Assembly (NCBI GenBank): GCA_009380005.1
Contig: WHSQ01000013.1
Coordinates: forward strand, 20,284 to 58,914
Source of the DNA: Actinomycetota bacterium
GTDB taxonomy: Bacteria > Actinomycetota > CADDZG01 > WHSQ01
Length of the DNA stretch: 38,631 nt
Direction: 5' to 3'
In this document: positions 14,676 to 24,766 of the stretch, piece by piece
Numbering within the stretch: the stretch's first letter is position 1
How the letters are laid out: the number at the start of each line of letters is the position of its first letter
Notes under the pieces: generated by a model
What the model was told of the DNA's origin: nothing
The model's database searches: none
The model's input: the letters and a program-made list of their open reading frames with translations, nothing else
Position numbers and translations under genes: made by a program

Positions 14676-16480
14676 TATGCGGCCCCCTGCAACCTGCGCA
14701 GGAGATCCCGTCGCTCCGCTTCCATTCCAACGAGCTCGGTGAACAAGGCATCATGTCTGTCTGCATCGACCACCGGATTCACTTGCTGAAGGGTCTCCCG
14801 TCGAATCTTGATGTGTCGCTCCAGTCGGAACACTCTAAGCCGGGTGAAGACTTCGTCGATCCTCTCTTGCCCTGCTTCATCGGCCCCCATCTCCGTGACG
14901 CTCAGCTCGGTCAGCAGCGACACCGCGTCGGGCGACAGGCGCTCGACGAGTACCGCTTGCGAGGCGGGCTCGTCTGCCAACAGGGCGTCCCGAACCGCCG
15001 TGAAAACTTCTCTACGCGGACGCGAGGTGAACTCGTCATCCGCCATCCCCTCCACCCATGGTCGCGTCTCTTGGGGACTCGCCAGCAACAGCCGCAGCGC
15101 TTCCCGTTCGACCTTGACTTGGCCCGGGAGCCTCCGATCTTCATAGGTCCTGGTACCGCCGACGTTCGTGTCCGCAACCCCCCCGGTTTGCACTTCGCTG
15201 AGTGCTCTCTCGACGCCCGCCACGTCGACTCCGATGCGCTCCGCTGCCATGAATACGTATTCGGAACGCGCTATCGGATCAGGGTGGGAGCCTAGCACCC
15301 GTGCGGCCTCCCGGACCGCCCGAGCGCGCGCCTCCGGTGTGTCCAATGGAAGCTTCGTCAGGACCTCCTCCAACTTGAATTGGAGTAACGGCTGCGCTTC
15401 GTCGATCGCTTTGCGCACGCCGTCGGGTCCATCTTCTCTCACGACGTCCGCCGGATCACCACCCGCAGGAAGGATCGCGACGAGGATATCTACACCCACG
15501 CGGTGTTGTATCTCGAAGCTGCGTTCGGTCGCTCCTCGGCCCGCGCTGTCCGAGTCGAGCATCAAGACGACGCGCTGAGTGAACTTCTTCAACATCTCGA
15601 AGTGCGAGCCGCCTAACGCGACGCCGTTGGTCGCAACCGCTTCGCTGATGCCGGCTTCGTGCAGCGCGATGACGTCCGTGTATCCCTCGACGACGACGGC
15701 CACACCGCGCGAGATCGCGGACTTGGCTCGATCCAACCCGTACATCAGCCGGGACTTGGAGAACACCGGCGTTTCGGAGCTGTTCAGGTACTTGGGCTGT
15801 TGATCGCCCATCGCCCGGGCCCCGAAGCCCACGACATCGCCCTGCAGGTTCCAGGTCGGGAAGATGATGCGCTGGCGGAAGGTGTCGTACATGCCCCGGT
15901 CGCGCTCGCTTTTGCGGACCAGGTCGGCCTTCATCAGCTCTTCCTGGGTGAAGCCTTTCGACGTCAAGTGCTTGTAGAGGGAGTCACGACCGGGGGCGTA
16001 CCCGAGCTTCCAGCGCTCGGCGACCTCGCGGCGGAAACCCCTCCCCCCGAGGTAGTTCCGGGCCTCGACGGCATCGGGGGAATCCAGCAGAGTTTCGTGG
16101 AAGAACGCCGCCGCGGCCTCGTTGGCCGCGATGATCCGGGCGCGGAGGTTGGAGCCGGCGCGCTCGCCGGGCCGCGTCTCCTCGTAGCGGAGGAGGAAGC
16201 CTTCCCGCTTCGCGAGCCACTCGACGGCTTCCGGGAAGGGCAGGTTCTCTACCTTCTGGACGAACTGATAGAGGTTGCCGCCCTCGCCGCACCCGAAGCA
16301 AAAAAACAATCCCTTAGACACGTCCAACTGGAACGAGGGCGTCTTCTCGGAGTGGAACGGGCACAGGCCCTTGAACGTGTGGGGGCCGGACTTCTTGAGC
16401 GCCGTGTAACCGGAGACGACATCGACGATGTTCGCCTTCTCTCGAAGGGCATTGATATCGTCGTCGTTGATCTTCGCCAC
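14675..16480 (-). CDS. dnaG: DNA primase DnaG
   Basis: Makes RNA primers for replication. 601 residues. The N-terminal CHC2 zinc finger has C40, H43, C61 and C64 (CPFH ... CFGC). The catalytic core begins with the [16 protein letters not shown] region, and the TOPRIM domain shows [16 protein letters not shown] and [14 protein letters not shown] with its acidic residues. The C-terminal helicase-binding region is present. The start is GTG 16480. It lies 47 bp after dgt and overlaps rpoD by one base, so dgt-dnaG-rpoD form an operon. Confidence 0.97.
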   Translation of the reverse strand: MAKINDDDINALREKANIVDVVSGYTALKKSGPHTFKGLCPFHSEKTPSFQLDVSKGLFFCFGCGEGGNLYQFVQKVENLPFPEAVEWLAKREGFLLRYEETRPGERAGSNLRARIIAANEAAAAFFHETLLDSPDAVEARNYLGGRGFRREVAERWKLGYAPGRDSLYKHLTSKGFTQEELMKADLVRKSERDRGMYDTFRQRIIFPTWNLQGDVVGFGARAMGDQQPKYLNSSETPVFSKSRLMYGLDRAKSAISRGVAVVVEGYTDVIALHEAGISEAVATNGVALGGSHFEMLKKFTQRVVLMLDSDSAGRGATERSFEIQHRVGVDILVAILPAGGDPADVVREDGPDGVRKAIDEAQPLLQFKLEEVLTKLPLDTPEARARAVREAARVLGSHPDPIARSEYVFMAAERIGVDVAGVERALSEVQTGGVADTNVGGTRTYEDRRLPGQVKVEREALRLLLASPQETRPWVEGMADDEFTSRPRREVFTAVRDALLADEPASQAVLVERLSPDAVSLLTELSVTEMGADEAGQERIDEVFTRLRVFRLERHIKIRRETLQQVNPVVDADRHDALFTELVGMEAERRDLLRRLQGAA

Positions 16481-16527
16481 GCGCGTCTACCCGGACCCTT
16501 TGCTGCCGACTGCGGGGGAAGTCGATG

Positions 16528-17514
16528 TCATCCTAAGGCCGTGAGACCCGGCGAGGGCGTTCCCAGCAGGTCCTCGAAGGTCCTTATCGCGAAACGATCG
16601 GTCATCCCCGCGACGTAGTCCACGGCCTTCTGGCGGGGGTCCCCATCGTCGGCCGGCTCGACGGGTGGGGCCGTCTCGGCGTAGTGCTCGAGCAGGGTCA
16701 GGACGATCCGCTGCACGCTCTCTCGCGTGGCCGTCGCCACGAGACCCAGGTAGACCCGGTCGAACAGGAACTTTCGCGTCTCGCCCATCGCCTCGGCGAC
16801 GTCGGGGCTCATCTGGATCGAATCGGCGCCCTCCGAACGGACCACGAGGTCCGAGACCATCGTCTGGATGCGCTTCGCATGCGTGCGCCCCAGGACCCCA
16901 AGGGTCGACCTCGGAAGGTCTTCTTCCGAGAGCACGCCGGCGCGGATCGAGTCGTCGATGTCGTGGTTGATGTACGCGATCCGGTCGGCGTAGCGGGCGA
17001 TCTGGCCCTCGAGTGTGTCCGGCATGGGCATGGACCAGGTGTGGTTCGCTATGCCGTCACGGACCTCCCAGGTCAGGTTGAGGTCCTCCAGTACCTCCAC
17101 GATGCGGACGGACTGCAGGTTGTGACGGAAGCCCGGGTGGAAGTCGGCGACCACCTCTTCGCCGAGATGTCCGAAGGGCGTATGACCGAGGTCGTGGCCC
17201 AGGCAGATGGCTTCGACGAGGTCCTCGTTAAGGGCCAGCGCCCGCGCGATCGTCCGGGCGATCTGGGTGACCTCGAGTGTGTGTGTGAGCCGCACCCGGT
17301 AGTGGTCGCCCTCGGGGGCCAGGAAGACCTGGGTCTTGTGCCCGAGCCGCCGGAAGGCCTTGGAGTGCACGATGCGGTCCCGGTCCCGCTGGTATTCGGT
17401 GCGGAGCGGGTCGGGGGCTTCCTCCCGGTCCCGGCCCTTGGAGTCGGCGGACGGTCGGGCCCTCGGCGCCAGGCGGGCCCGCTCGTCGGCCTCGATGCGC
17501 TCGCGTGGGTCCAT
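16528..17514 (-). CDS. dgt: Deoxyguanosinetriphosphate triphosphohydrolase-like protein
   Basis: HD-superfamily dNTP triphosphohydrolase that splits dNTPs to nucleoside and triphosphate. 328 residues. The N-terminal block DRDRIVHSKAFRRLGHKTQV is the family hallmark. Metal ligands are in RLTHTLEVTQIART, and the HD pair is in CLGHDLGHTPFGHLGE, followed by the IANHTW and YADRIAYINHDIDD blocks. The length fits the short actinobacterial Dgt type. ATG 17514 lies six bases after TAGCTT, so it probably has its own leaderless start, with the tandem palindromes just upstream. Confidence 0.95.
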   Translation of the reverse strand: MDPRERIEADERARLAPRARPSADSKGRDREEAPDPLRTEYQRDRDRIVHSKAFRRLGHKTQVFLAPEGDHYRVRLTHTLEVTQIARTIARALALNEDLVEAICLGHDLGHTPFGHLGEEVVADFHPGFRHNLQSVRIVEVLEDLNLTWEVRDGIANHTWSMPMPDTLEGQIARYADRIAYINHDIDDSIRAGVLSEEDLPRSTLGVLGRTHAKRIQTMVSDLVVRSEGADSIQMSPDVAEAMGETRKFLFDRVYLGLVATATRESVQRIVLTLLEHYAETAPPVEPADDGDPRQKAVDYVAGMTDRFAIRTFEDLLGTPSPGLTALG

Positions 17515-17520
17515 CGACCC

Positions 17521-17526
17521 AAGCTA
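17521..17526 (-). promoter_or_regulatory. Candidate -10 box for leaderless dgt
   Basis: TAGCTT on the minus strand, six bases before ATG 17514. No strong -35 box is seen. The palindromic repeats 17556-17662 begin about 42 bp upstream of the start. Confidence 0.42.
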
Positions 17527-17555
17527 GCAGCGACCTGCGACACCCGGAGGACCGC

Positions 17556-17662
17556 CCGAGTACAACAGGACGAGCGCTGGACGCAGGAAATGTTGTAGTC
17601 GGGCACGACACCCTGCCGAGTGCAACAGGACGAGCGCTGGACGCAGGAAATGTTGTAGTCGG
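17556..17662. repeat. Two tandem 47-bp palindromic units, 60-bp period
   Basis: Units at 17556-17602 and 17616-17662 differ at one base (17562 A, 17622 G). On the minus strand each unit has arms CCGACTACAACA and TGTTGTACTCGG, 12 bp with one mismatch in the unit nearer dgt and two in the other, around a 23-base centre. Spacer pieces share GGGTGTCG. They fill most of the gap between ppdK and dgt. Possible roles are stem-loops in the ppdK-dgt transcript, or paired operators for dgt. Confidence 0.85.
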
Positions 17663-17667
17663 CGGGG

Positions 17668-20388
17668 CTACTTGGAGCTGGTCTTGGCTTCGCCCATCAC
17701 GGCTTGGGCCGCCGCGAGTCTGGCTACCGGGATGCGGAAGGGCGAGCAGCTCACGTAGTCGAGGCCCAGCTTGTCGCAGAACACGACCGAGTCCGGGTCC
17801 CCGCCGTGCTCTCCGCAGATGCCGAGGTGGATGCTCGCGTTCGAGCCCCTTCCTAGCTCGACCGCGATCTCCATGAGCCGGCCGACGCCGGGTTCGTCGA
17901 TCGTTACGAACGGGTTGGTGGGGACGAGCTTCCGTTCCTCGTACATGCCGAGGAACTTGCCGATGTCGTCGCGCGAGAACCCGAACGCCGTCTGCGCCAG
18001 ATCGTTCGTGCCGAAGCTGAAGAAGTCGGCGTGTTCGGCGATCGAGCCCGCCACGATGCACGAACGCGGCAGCTCGATCATCGTTCCGAACTCGATGTGC
18101 AGGTCGACGCCGGCGTCCTCGAGGATCTGGTCGGCGACGGGCTGGAGCTCCTCCCGCATCTGGCGCAACTCCTCGGCCGTCGCCACCAGCGGGATCATGA
18201 TCTCCGGTCGAGGGTCCTTCCCCTTCTTCTGGAGCTCGACCGCCGCTTCGACGATGGCCCGCACCTGCATCGCGTACAGACCCGGCTTCACGATGCCCAG
18301 CCGAACGCCGCGCAGTCCGAGCATCGGGTTCACCTCGTGAAGCTCCTCGACCTTCTGCAACATCGTCTTGGCATCGTCGAGCCCGATCGACTCGCCGCGA
18401 AGCTCCACCTTCGACTCACCCCTCTCCTCCGCCAGCGCGACCGCGACCGAGAGGTCGACGTGATTCGGCAGGAACTCGTGCAGCGGCGGGTCGAGCAGCC
18501 GGACGGTTACTGGTAGCCCGTCCATGGCTTCGAGGATGCCGACGAAGTCTCCTCGCTGCAGGGGAAGCAACGCGTCGTAGGCCTGCTGCTCCTCCTCGTC
18601 GGTGTCCGCGAAGATCATCTTGCGCACGGCCGCCACGCGCTCCTCGCCCAAGAACATGTGCTCCGTGCGACAGAGGCCGATCCCCTGGGCTCCCCGGCTG
18701 CGGGCGTTGGACGACTGATCCGGCGTGTCCGCGTTCGCCCGCACCCCCAGCCGGCGCTTCTCGTCGACGACCTTCATGAAGCGTTCGTAGGCCCTCCACA
18801 GCGTCGTCCTACGCGCCGCTTCGTCACCACCGATAGCCGCCTCGAGCGCGGATGGCTCGACCTGCGATCGCTCGATATACACCGAACCGTCGGTGCCGTT
18901 GATGGAGATCCAGTCGCCTTCCTTCACCTCATCGTTGCCGACGCGGAAGCCCTTTGCCTTCCGGTCGATACGGATCGCATCGGCCCCACAGACCGCCGGG
19001 ATGCCCTCGCCACGGGCCACCACCGCGGCGTGCGAGTTAGTCCCGCCCGCCGACGTCAGGATGCCCTGTGCCGTGACCATGCCGTGGTAGTCGTCGGGTG
19101 TCGTCTCCCGGCGTACGAGGATGACCTTCTCTCCCCGCTCAGCCCACTCGGCCGAGTCGTCTGCCGTGAAAACCGCGCGGCCCACGGCGCCGCCCGGCGA
19201 GGCATTGAGCCCCTTCGCGACCGGCTCCGTGGTCGGGTTCAAGCCCGGCTTGAAGAGCTCGTCGAGCTTGCCGGCCGTCAGCCGGTCCCGCACCGCGATC
19301 TCCTCGTCGATCAGACCCTCTTCGACCATGTCGTAAGCGATGACCCACTCGGCCAGTGACGTGCGCTTCCCGACGCGCGTTTGCAGCAACCACAGCTTGT
19401 GGTCCTCGACGGTGAACTCGATGTCGCACATGTCGCGGTAGTGCTTCTCGAGGGTCTTCATGTGACCTTTGAGGTCCTCGAACGCATCCGGCTGTTCGCT
19501 GCCCATCTCCATCAGCGGCGTCGTGTTGCGGATGCCCGCGACGACGTCTTCACCCTGCGCGTTGGCCAGGTAATCGCCGTAGGGGACGTTCTCGCCCGAG
19601 GCCGGGTCGCGGGTGAACGCGACGCCCGTCCCCGAATCCTCTCCCCGGTTCCCGAAGACCATCGACTGAACGTTCACGGCGGTACCGAGATCGTCGGGGA
19701 TCTTGTTGCGGCGGCGGTAATCCTGCGCTCGCTTGTTGTCCCATGACCGGAACACGGCCTCGACGGCTTCATGCAACTGATCCGTGGGGTCCTGCGGGAA
19801 TTCCTTGTTCGTCTCCCTGCCGACGATGTCCTTGAACTCCTGGACCAAGCCCTTGAGATCCTCGGTGTCCAGATCGACGTCGTTCGTAACGCCCTTCTGC
19901 TCCTTCATGTGATCGATCGCGTCCTCGAAGAGATCTCCGTCGATGCCCATCACGGTCTTGCCGAACATCTGCACGAGCCTGCGATAGGAATCCCACGCGA
20001 AACGCTCGTCGTTCATCTGACTGATGAGACCTTGCACGCTCGCGTCGTTGAGGCCGACGTTCAGGACCGTGTCCATCATCCCGGGCATCGAGAACGGTGC
20101 TCCGGAACGAACCGATACGAGAAGCGGGTCCCGGGGATCGCCCAGCGAACGCCCCATGCCCTCTTCGAGGTGCTTGCGATGCTCGGCTACCTGATCGAGC
20201 AACCCCTCGGGGAACCGCTGCCCGCCTTCCCGGTAGGCGTTACAGGCCTCGCAGGTGATCGTGAACCCCGGTGGGACGGGCAGTCCGATGTTGGTCATCT
20301 CGGCGAGGTTGGCTCCCTTGCCACCCAGCAGATACCTCTGCGAAGCATCTCCCTCGGAGAAGTCGTAGACCCACTTGGTACCCATCAC
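17668..20388 (-). CDS. ppdK: Pyruvate, phosphate dikinase
   Basis: Interconverts pyruvate, ATP and Pi with PEP, AMP and PPi. 906 residues, normal length. The N-terminal ATP-grasp domain has GGKGANLAEM and SVRSGAPFSMPGMMDTVLN. The central phospho-His domain has GGTNSHAAVVARGEGIPAVCG with the catalytic His. The C-terminal TIM barrel has GIGLCRTEHMF and the active-site Cys in CGEHGGDP. The position two before the catalytic His is Asn, where the usual motif (GGMTSH) has the Thr that the PDRP/DUF299 regulator phosphorylates. The start GTG 20388 (or ATG 20385) has an AGGGAGG site. It lies 10 bp after a small gene in the glyS operon. Confidence 0.97.
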   Translation of the reverse strand: MMGTKWVYDFSEGDASQRYLLGGKGANLAEMTNIGLPVPPGFTITCEACNAYREGGQRFPEGLLDQVAEHRKHLEEGMGRSLGDPRDPLLVSVRSGAPFSMPGMMDTVLNVGLNDASVQGLISQMNDERFAWDSYRRLVQMFGKTVMGIDGDLFEDAIDHMKEQKGVTNDVDLDTEDLKGLVQEFKDIVGRETNKEFPQDPTDQLHEAVEAVFRSWDNKRAQDYRRRNKIPDDLGTAVNVQSMVFGNRGEDSGTGVAFTRDPASGENVPYGDYLANAQGEDVVAGIRNTTPLMEMGSEQPDAFEDLKGHMKTLEKHYRDMCDIEFTVEDHKLWLLQTRVGKRTSLAEWVIAYDMVEEGLIDEEIAVRDRLTAGKLDELFKPGLNPTTEPVAKGLNASPGGAVGRAVFTADDSAEWAERGEKVILVRRETTPDDYHGMVTAQGILTSAGGTNSHAAVVARGEGIPAVCGADAIRIDRKAKGFRVGNDEVKEGDWISINGTDGSVYIERSQVEPSALEAAIGGDEAARRTTLWRAYERFMKVVDEKRRLGVRANADTPDQSSNARSRGAQGIGLCRTEHMFLGEERVAAVRKMIFADTDEEEQQAYDALLPLQRGDFVGILEAMDGLPVTVRLLDPPLHEFLPNHVDLSVAVALAEERGESKVELRGESIGLDDAKTMLQKVEELHEVNPMLGLRGVRLGIVKPGLYAMQVRAIVEAAVELQKKGKDPRPEIMIPLVATAEELRQMREELQPVADQILEDAGVDLHIEFGTMIELPRSCIVAGSIAEHADFFSFGTNDLAQTAFGFSRDDIGKFLGMYEERKLVPTNPFVTIDEPGVGRLMEIAVELGRGSNASIHLGICGEHGGDPDSVVFCDKLGLDYVSCSPFRIPVARLAAAQAVMGEAKTSSK

Positions 20389-20398
20389 GGTCGCCTCC

Positions 20399-20665
20399 CT
20401 AGGGCTCGAGCTCGATGTCGACGGCGGCGTCTGCGCCGGATCTGAGTTCCACGGTCACCTCGCCGCGTCGACCGTGAACGTCCCAGGCGCGCAGCTTCCA
20501 CTTACCCGGAGTGAGGTGGAACGAATAATGTCCTTGAGGGTCGACGAGGATCGTGTCCATGATGTCGTCGGTCCGGTTGTGCAGCTCGACCGTGCCGATC
20601 TTGACGGTACCCCCTTCCGCAAGCACGCGACCCGAGACATGGGCCTGGTCGATCTTTCGCATCAT
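20399..20665 (-). CDS. Small beta-sandwich protein (carboxypeptidase-regulatory/transthyretin-like fold)
   Basis: 88 residues. [20 protein letters not shown] followed by [20 protein letters not shown] and [19 protein letters not shown] matches the pattern of the carboxypeptidase regulatory-like/prealbumin-like fold: a beta sandwich with the G-x-Y-x-F-x-L-x-P-G turn. No signal peptide is seen. Its ATG overlaps the glyS stop and ppdK follows after 10 bp, so it is co-transcribed with both. No function can be assigned. Confidence 0.75.
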   Translation of the reverse strand: MMRKIDQAHVSGRVLAEGGTVKIGTVELHNRTDDIMDTILVDPQGHYSFHLTPGKWKLRAWDVHGRRGEVTVELRSGADAAVDIELEP

Positions 20666-21987
20666 CCGAACCGCTTGTCGAGGTAATCCACCAACCCATC
20701 CATACCGATGCGCTCCTGTTCCATGGTGTCCCTATCCCTCACCGTCACGGCCTGATCCTCCAGCGAGTCGAAGTCGACGGTGACGCACACCGGAGTACCG
20801 ACTTCGTCCTGACGACGGTACCGCTTGCCTATCGATCCCGTGACGTCGAAATCGGTCACGAAGCGACGCCGGACGTCGGCGGCCAGGCGGTCCGCCACCG
20901 GAGTCAGATCGGCATGCTTCGACAGCGGCAACACTGCGACCTTGTAGGGGGCAAGACGCTCGTCGAGCCGCAACACCGTGCGCTTCTCGACCTTGCCCGC
21001 CGCGGTCGGCGCCTCCTCTTCCCTGTAGGAATCGATCAAGAACGCCATCAGAGGACGCTCCACCCCGACCGCCGGTTCGATCACGTAGGGGACGTAGCGC
21101 TCATCGGTTTCCGCATCGAAGTAGGAGAGATCCTGACCCGACGCCGCCGAGTGTGCCTTCAGGTCGAAGTCCGTCCGGTTGGCGATCCCTTCCAGCTCGG
21201 ACCAGCCCATCCCGGGGAAGTCGTACTCGATGTCGTACGTGCGTTTCGCGTAATGCGAGAGCTCCTCGGCTTCGTGCTCGCGCAGACGCAGGTTCTCTTC
21301 ACGCATCCCGAGATCCGTGTACCAGCTCATGCGCTCCTTGAGCCAGTAGTCGTGCCACTCCTCGTCGGTGCCCGGCTTGACGAAGAACTCCATCTCCATC
21401 TGTTCGAATTCACGCGTACGGAAGACGAAATTGCCCGGGGTGATCTCGTTGCGGAACGACTTCCCCTGCTGCGCGATCCCGAAGGGGATCTTCTTGCGCG
21501 CCGCCTGTTGCACGGTGAGGAAGTCGACGAACATCCCCTGGGCCGTCTCGGGTCGCAGGTAGACCACGTGCGCGGAGTCCTGCACCGGGCCCATGTGCGT
21601 CTGGAACATGAGATGGAACTGCCGGGGTTCGGTCCAGGCGGGCTCTCGTCCGCAGCTCGGGCAGTTCTTGGCGAGGTCGATGTGATCCGCCCGGAATCGC
21701 TTGTGGCAGTTGGTGCATTCCACCAGGGGGTCCGTGAAGGTCTCGACGTGACCGGATGCCTGCCAGACCTTGGGAGACATGAGGATCGAGCTCTCGAGAC
21801 CCACGATGTCGTCCCGGAGGTGCACCATCGACCGCCACCACTCGTTCTTGATGTTTCGCTTGAGCTCGATGCCCAAGGGCCCCCAGTCCCAGGCGGACCT
21901 CAACCCCCCGTAGATCTCGCTCGACGGGAAGACGATGCCCCTGCGTTTACACAGGTTGACGATGGTGTCGATGCTCACGCCGGCCAT
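20662..21987 (-). CDS. glyS: Glycine-tRNA ligase, single-chain dimeric type
   Basis: Class II aminoacyl-tRNA synthetase charging tRNA-Gly; the one-polypeptide (alpha2) form found in actinobacteria, archaea and eukaryotes. 441 residues. The N-terminus is [20 protein letters not shown], then a zinc-binding insert (CTNC ... CPSC), class II motif 2 region ([21 protein letters not shown]), motif 3 near [10 protein letters not shown], and a C-terminal anticodon-binding domain. I start at ATG 21987, since the 36 residues before it are unlike the family and ATG lies six bases after a TATCAT box (leaderless). First gene of the glyS-ppdK operon. Confidence 0.96.
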   Translation of the reverse strand: MAGVSIDTIVNLCKRRGIVFPSSEIYGGLRSAWDWGPLGIELKRNIKNEWWRSMVHLRDDIVGLESSILMSPKVWQASGHVETFTDPLVECTNCHKRFRADHIDLAKNCPSCGREPAWTEPRQFHLMFQTHMGPVQDSAHVVYLRPETAQGMFVDFLTVQQAARKKIPFGIAQQGKSFRNEITPGNFVFRTREFEQMEMEFFVKPGTDEEWHDYWLKERMSWYTDLGMREENLRLREHEAEELSHYAKRTYDIEYDFPGMGWSELEGIANRTDFDLKAHSAASGQDLSYFDAETDERYVPYVIEPAVGVERPLMAFLIDSYREEEAPTAAGKVEKRTVLRLDERLAPYKVAVLPLSKHADLTPVADRLAADVRRRFVTDFDVTGSIGKRYRRQDEVGTPVCVTVDFDSLEDQAVTVRDRDTMEQERIGMDGLVDYLDKRFG

Positions 21988-21993
21988 CAGGGG

Positions 21994-21999
21994 ATGATA
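21994..21999 (-). promoter_or_regulatory. Candidate -10 box for leaderless glyS
   Basis: TATCAT on the minus strand, six bases before ATG 21987. It is close to the consensus and supports the chosen start. Confidence 0.45.
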
Positions 22000-22094
22000 A
22001 GGCGCATGATCCCGGTTACCCGCCGAGAGACACCCGGCCCCCGAAGGGGTGGCGACCGATAGAGATCGCCTTAGGCCTGCTGCTGCTCCTGGCA

Positions 22095-23387
22095 TTGATC
22101 CTGGCGAACGGGTTCTTCGTGGCGGGCGAGTTCGCGCTGATCGCCGCCGACCGCGAGAAGGTCGAGCGCTTGGCCGAGGGAGGCGACCGACGAGCGCGCA
22201 GCGCTCTGGCCGCGCTGAAGTCGCTGTCGTTTCAGCTCTCGGGGGCTCAGCTGGGGATCACGGTGACCTCCTTGATCGTGGGCTTCATCATCGAGCCCAC
22301 CCTGGGACGGTTGTTGAAGCCGGTGCTCGAGCTGCTGGGTCTCCCCGATGACACCGCCCTCGGCGTGGCCATCGGCATCGGGCTCTTCCTGGCGACCGCG
22401 CTGCAGATGGTGTTCGCCGAGCTCGTTCCCAAGAACCTGGCGATAGCAAGGCCACTCGAGCTTGGATTACGTGTCGCGACGCCGATGCGGCTCTACAACA
22501 CGCTGCTGAAGCCGGTGATCCTGTTCCTGAACGCCGCCGCGAACCTGACCGTGAGGTTGTTCGGGGTCAAGCCGCGCGAGGAGCTCATCGGCGTGCGATC
22601 GCTGGACGAGCTCCAGATGTTGATCCAGTCGTCCCGCGAGCATGGGACGCTGCGAGAGGAAGAGTTCTCGCTCTTGCGAAGGTCCATCAACTTCCGGGGG
22701 AAGACGGCCGACGATGCCCTGGTGCCGCGGGTCGACGTCAAGGCGATCCAACAGAACGCGACGTTGAACAAGCTGTCGCAGCAGGCGGCCGACTGCGGAC
22801 ACTCACGGTTCCCCGTGTACGGCGAGGATCTCGACGACATCGTCGGCGTCGCCCACGTCCTGGACATCTATCGGGTCCCGATCGACAAGCGGCGCGCGAC
22901 GCCGGTATCGGAGATCACTCGCGAAGCGGTGATAGTGCCGGAAGCGGCATCGCTCGAATCCGTGTTGACCCGCATCCGGCGAGCTCGCCAGCAACTCATC
23001 GTGGTGGTCGACGAGTACGGTGGCACGGCGGGGATCGTCACCACGGAGGATCTGCTCGAAGAGATCGTCGGTGAGATCGAGGACGAGTACGACCCGCGCG
23101 AGCGCATCCTCACATCACCCGTCGAAGGCGTGCACGTCGTCTCGGGGATGCTGCACCCGGACGAGGTCCTGGAGGCGACTGGACTCCACCTGCCGGAGGG
23201 TGACTACGAAACGCTGGCCGGCTTCTTGCTCGACCTCCTCGACCGCATACCGGAGCCGGGCGAACACGTCTCCTACGCGGGATGGGAGTTCAAGATCCTG
23301 GAGGTCGAGAAGAACCGCATCTCCAAGGTCCTGGTCTGCAGTCCCGGCTCGGAGCAACCCGAAGAAGAGAAGGAAGTTCAGAAGTGA
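22095..23387 (+). CDS. CNNM/CorC-HlyC family membrane protein (hemolysin-like), first of a pair
   Basis: Probable Mg2+/Co2+ transport-related protein with CNNM (DUF21) membrane domain, two CBS domains and a C-terminal CorC_HlyC domain. Visible blocks are [40 protein letters not shown], the [22 protein letters not shown] block and the [20 protein letters not shown] end domain. The TTG start (22095) is inside the first membrane helix; the open frame reads back to about 22059 as [13 protein letters not shown], which should belong to the protein. No usual start codon is in frame there (only ATA or CTG), so the true start, or a one-base error at the GTG 22049, is unresolved. The stop overlaps the next gene by four bases. 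Confidence 0.85.
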   Translation: MILANGFFVAGEFALIAADREKVERLAEGGDRRARSALAALKSLSFQLSGAQLGITVTSLIVGFIIEPTLGRLLKPVLELLGLPDDTALGVAIGIGLFLATALQMVFAELVPKNLAIARPLELGLRVATPMRLYNTLLKPVILFLNAAANLTVRLFGVKPREELIGVRSLDELQMLIQSSREHGTLREEEFSLLRRSINFRGKTADDALVPRVDVKAIQQNATLNKLSQQAADCGHSRFPVYGEDLDDIVGVAHVLDIYRVPIDKRRATPVSEITREAVIVPEAASLESVLTRIRRARQQLIVVVDEYGGTAGIVTTEDLLEEIVGEIEDEYDPRERILTSPVEGVHVVSGMLHPDEVLEATGLHLPEGDYETLAGFLLDLLDRIPEPGEHVSYAGWEFKILEVEKNRISKVLVCSPGSEQPEEEKEVQK

Positions 23388-24733
23388 CGGGTTGGTATCT
23401 GCTGATCGCCCTGGCTCTGCTGATGGCGAACGGTTTCTTCGTGGCCGCCGAATTCGCGCTGACCGCGGCGCGCTGGACCAAGCTCGAGGAGATGGCCGCC
23501 GGAGGCAACAGCCGAGCTCGCGTGGCGCTGTCGTCGATCCGGGAGCTGTCCTTCATGCTCGCCGGCGCCCAACTCGGGATCACGATGGCATCGCTTGGAT
23601 TGGGCTACGTGGCCGAACCGGCCGTTGCCCGGCTCATCGAGGGTGCCCTTCAGAACCTCGTCGAGCTCTCGGAGGGGCTGCTCCACACCATCTCCCTCAC
23701 GATCGCTCTCGCCATCGTGGTCTTCTTGCACATGGTCGTCGGCGAGATGGCTCCCAAGAACCTGGCCATCTCGGAAGCGGAACGCACCGCGCTGTGGCTC
23801 GCCATCCCCTTCCGGCTGTACGCCAACCTCTTCCGGCCCTTCATCGGGGTGCTGAACGCGCTGGCGAACAGCTCCCTGCGCCTGTTGGGCGTCGAGCCCC
23901 AGGACGAGATCTTCTCCAAGCACACCGCCGAGGAGATCGGATCGATGGTCGAGGAGTCGGCCAAGCAGGGCATGATGCGGGAGTTCGAGCATCAGCTACT
24001 GAGCGGAGCCGTCGCCCTCGGCGAACGCGATGCCGCGTCCGTGATGGTTCCCCGCACGGAGATGACCGCGGTGCCCGTCACCTCGACACCGGAGGACATC
24101 GAGCGCGTCGTCCTGGAGACGGGCCACTCCCGGATCCCGCTGTATTCGCGCGATCTCGACGACATCGCCGGTTTCTTCCACGCCAAGGACCTGCTCCGGA
24201 TCCCGGCCGACAAGAGAGCCGATCCCATCTCGCGCAAGTACATCCGCCAGATGCTCGTAGTTCCGGAATCCCGCAAGTTGCGTCCCCTGTTGGTCGACAT
24301 GCGCCGGAGGCGCCAGCACCTCGCCCTGGTCGTGGACGAGCACGGCGGGACGTCGGGCGTCGTAACGCTCGAGGACCTTCTCGAGGAGTTGGTCGGCGAG
24401 ATCCGGGACGAGACCGACGTGGCCGAACTGGGGATCGAGCGCGTAGGACGGGGACGCTTCGTCGTCCCGGGCTCGTTGCACGTAGCCGACGTGGCCGACC
24501 ATCTGGGGCTCGTTCTACCGGAGGGCGAATACGAAACGATCGCCGGCTTCCTCATGGACCGGCTCGGTCGCATCCCCAAGAGACGCGACGTCGTCGAGCA
24601 CAACGGCTGGAAGCTGCGCGTGCGTCAGATGCACCGGCGACGAGTGGTCCAGGTGATCGTCGAGGAACCCCCCAGAACGGCCGTGTCGGAGATGGCAGAC
24701 GAGGCAGCGCAGCAAGCCCGCCGGCCCGTTTGA
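23384..24733 (+). CDS. CNNM/CorC-HlyC family membrane protein, second of the pair
   Basis: A 449-residue paralogue of the preceding protein with the same domains: an N-terminal helix WYLLIALALLMANGFFVAAE, the GAQLGITMASLGLG block, PKNLAISEAERTALWLAIPF, two CBS domains with VDEHGGTSGVVTLEDLLEEL, and the CorC_HlyC end domain PEGEYETIAGFLMDRLGRIP. GTG 23384 overlaps the previous stop (GTGA), so the two are translated together and may form a heteromer. Confidence 0.9.
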   Translation: MTGWYLLIALALLMANGFFVAAEFALTAARWTKLEEMAAGGNSRARVALSSIRELSFMLAGAQLGITMASLGLGYVAEPAVARLIEGALQNLVELSEGLLHTISLTIALAIVVFLHMVVGEMAPKNLAISEAERTALWLAIPFRLYANLFRPFIGVLNALANSSLRLLGVEPQDEIFSKHTAEEIGSMVEESAKQGMMREFEHQLLSGAVALGERDAASVMVPRTEMTAVPVTSTPEDIERVVLETGHSRIPLYSRDLDDIAGFFHAKDLLRIPADKRADPISRKYIRQMLVVPESRKLRPLLVDMRRRRQHLALVVDEHGGTSGVVTLEDLLEELVGEIRDETDVAELGIERVGRGRFVVPGSLHVADVADHLGLVLPEGEYETIAGFLMDRLGRIPKRRDVVEHNGWKLRVRQMHRRRVVQVIVEEPPRTAVSEMADEAAQQARRPV

Positions 24734-24760
24734 CGGATGGAACCCCGAGCGCGTTATGTT
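24730..24760 (+). promoter_or_regulatory. Promoter of the MscS-like gene, leaderless
   Basis: TTGACG (24730-24735), a 19-bp spacer and TATGTT (24755-24760), which ends six bases before ATG 24767. The -35 box overlaps the stop codon of the upstream gene. Confidence 0.5.
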
Positions 24761-24766
24761 CAGCCG

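Noticed and set aside
17556-17662. Small CRISPR array
   Set aside because: Only two repeats, a 13-base spacer, and no cas genes; the units are palindromic over their whole length, unlike CRISPR repeats with unique spacers.
20914-22062. 382-residue plus-strand ORF opposite glyS
   Set aside because: Antisense shadow of glyS with no recognisable motif.
21988-22095. 36-residue extension of glycyl-tRNA synthetase
   Set aside because: Unlike family N-termini; it covers the promoter and ATG 21987 fits both the family and the TATCAT box.
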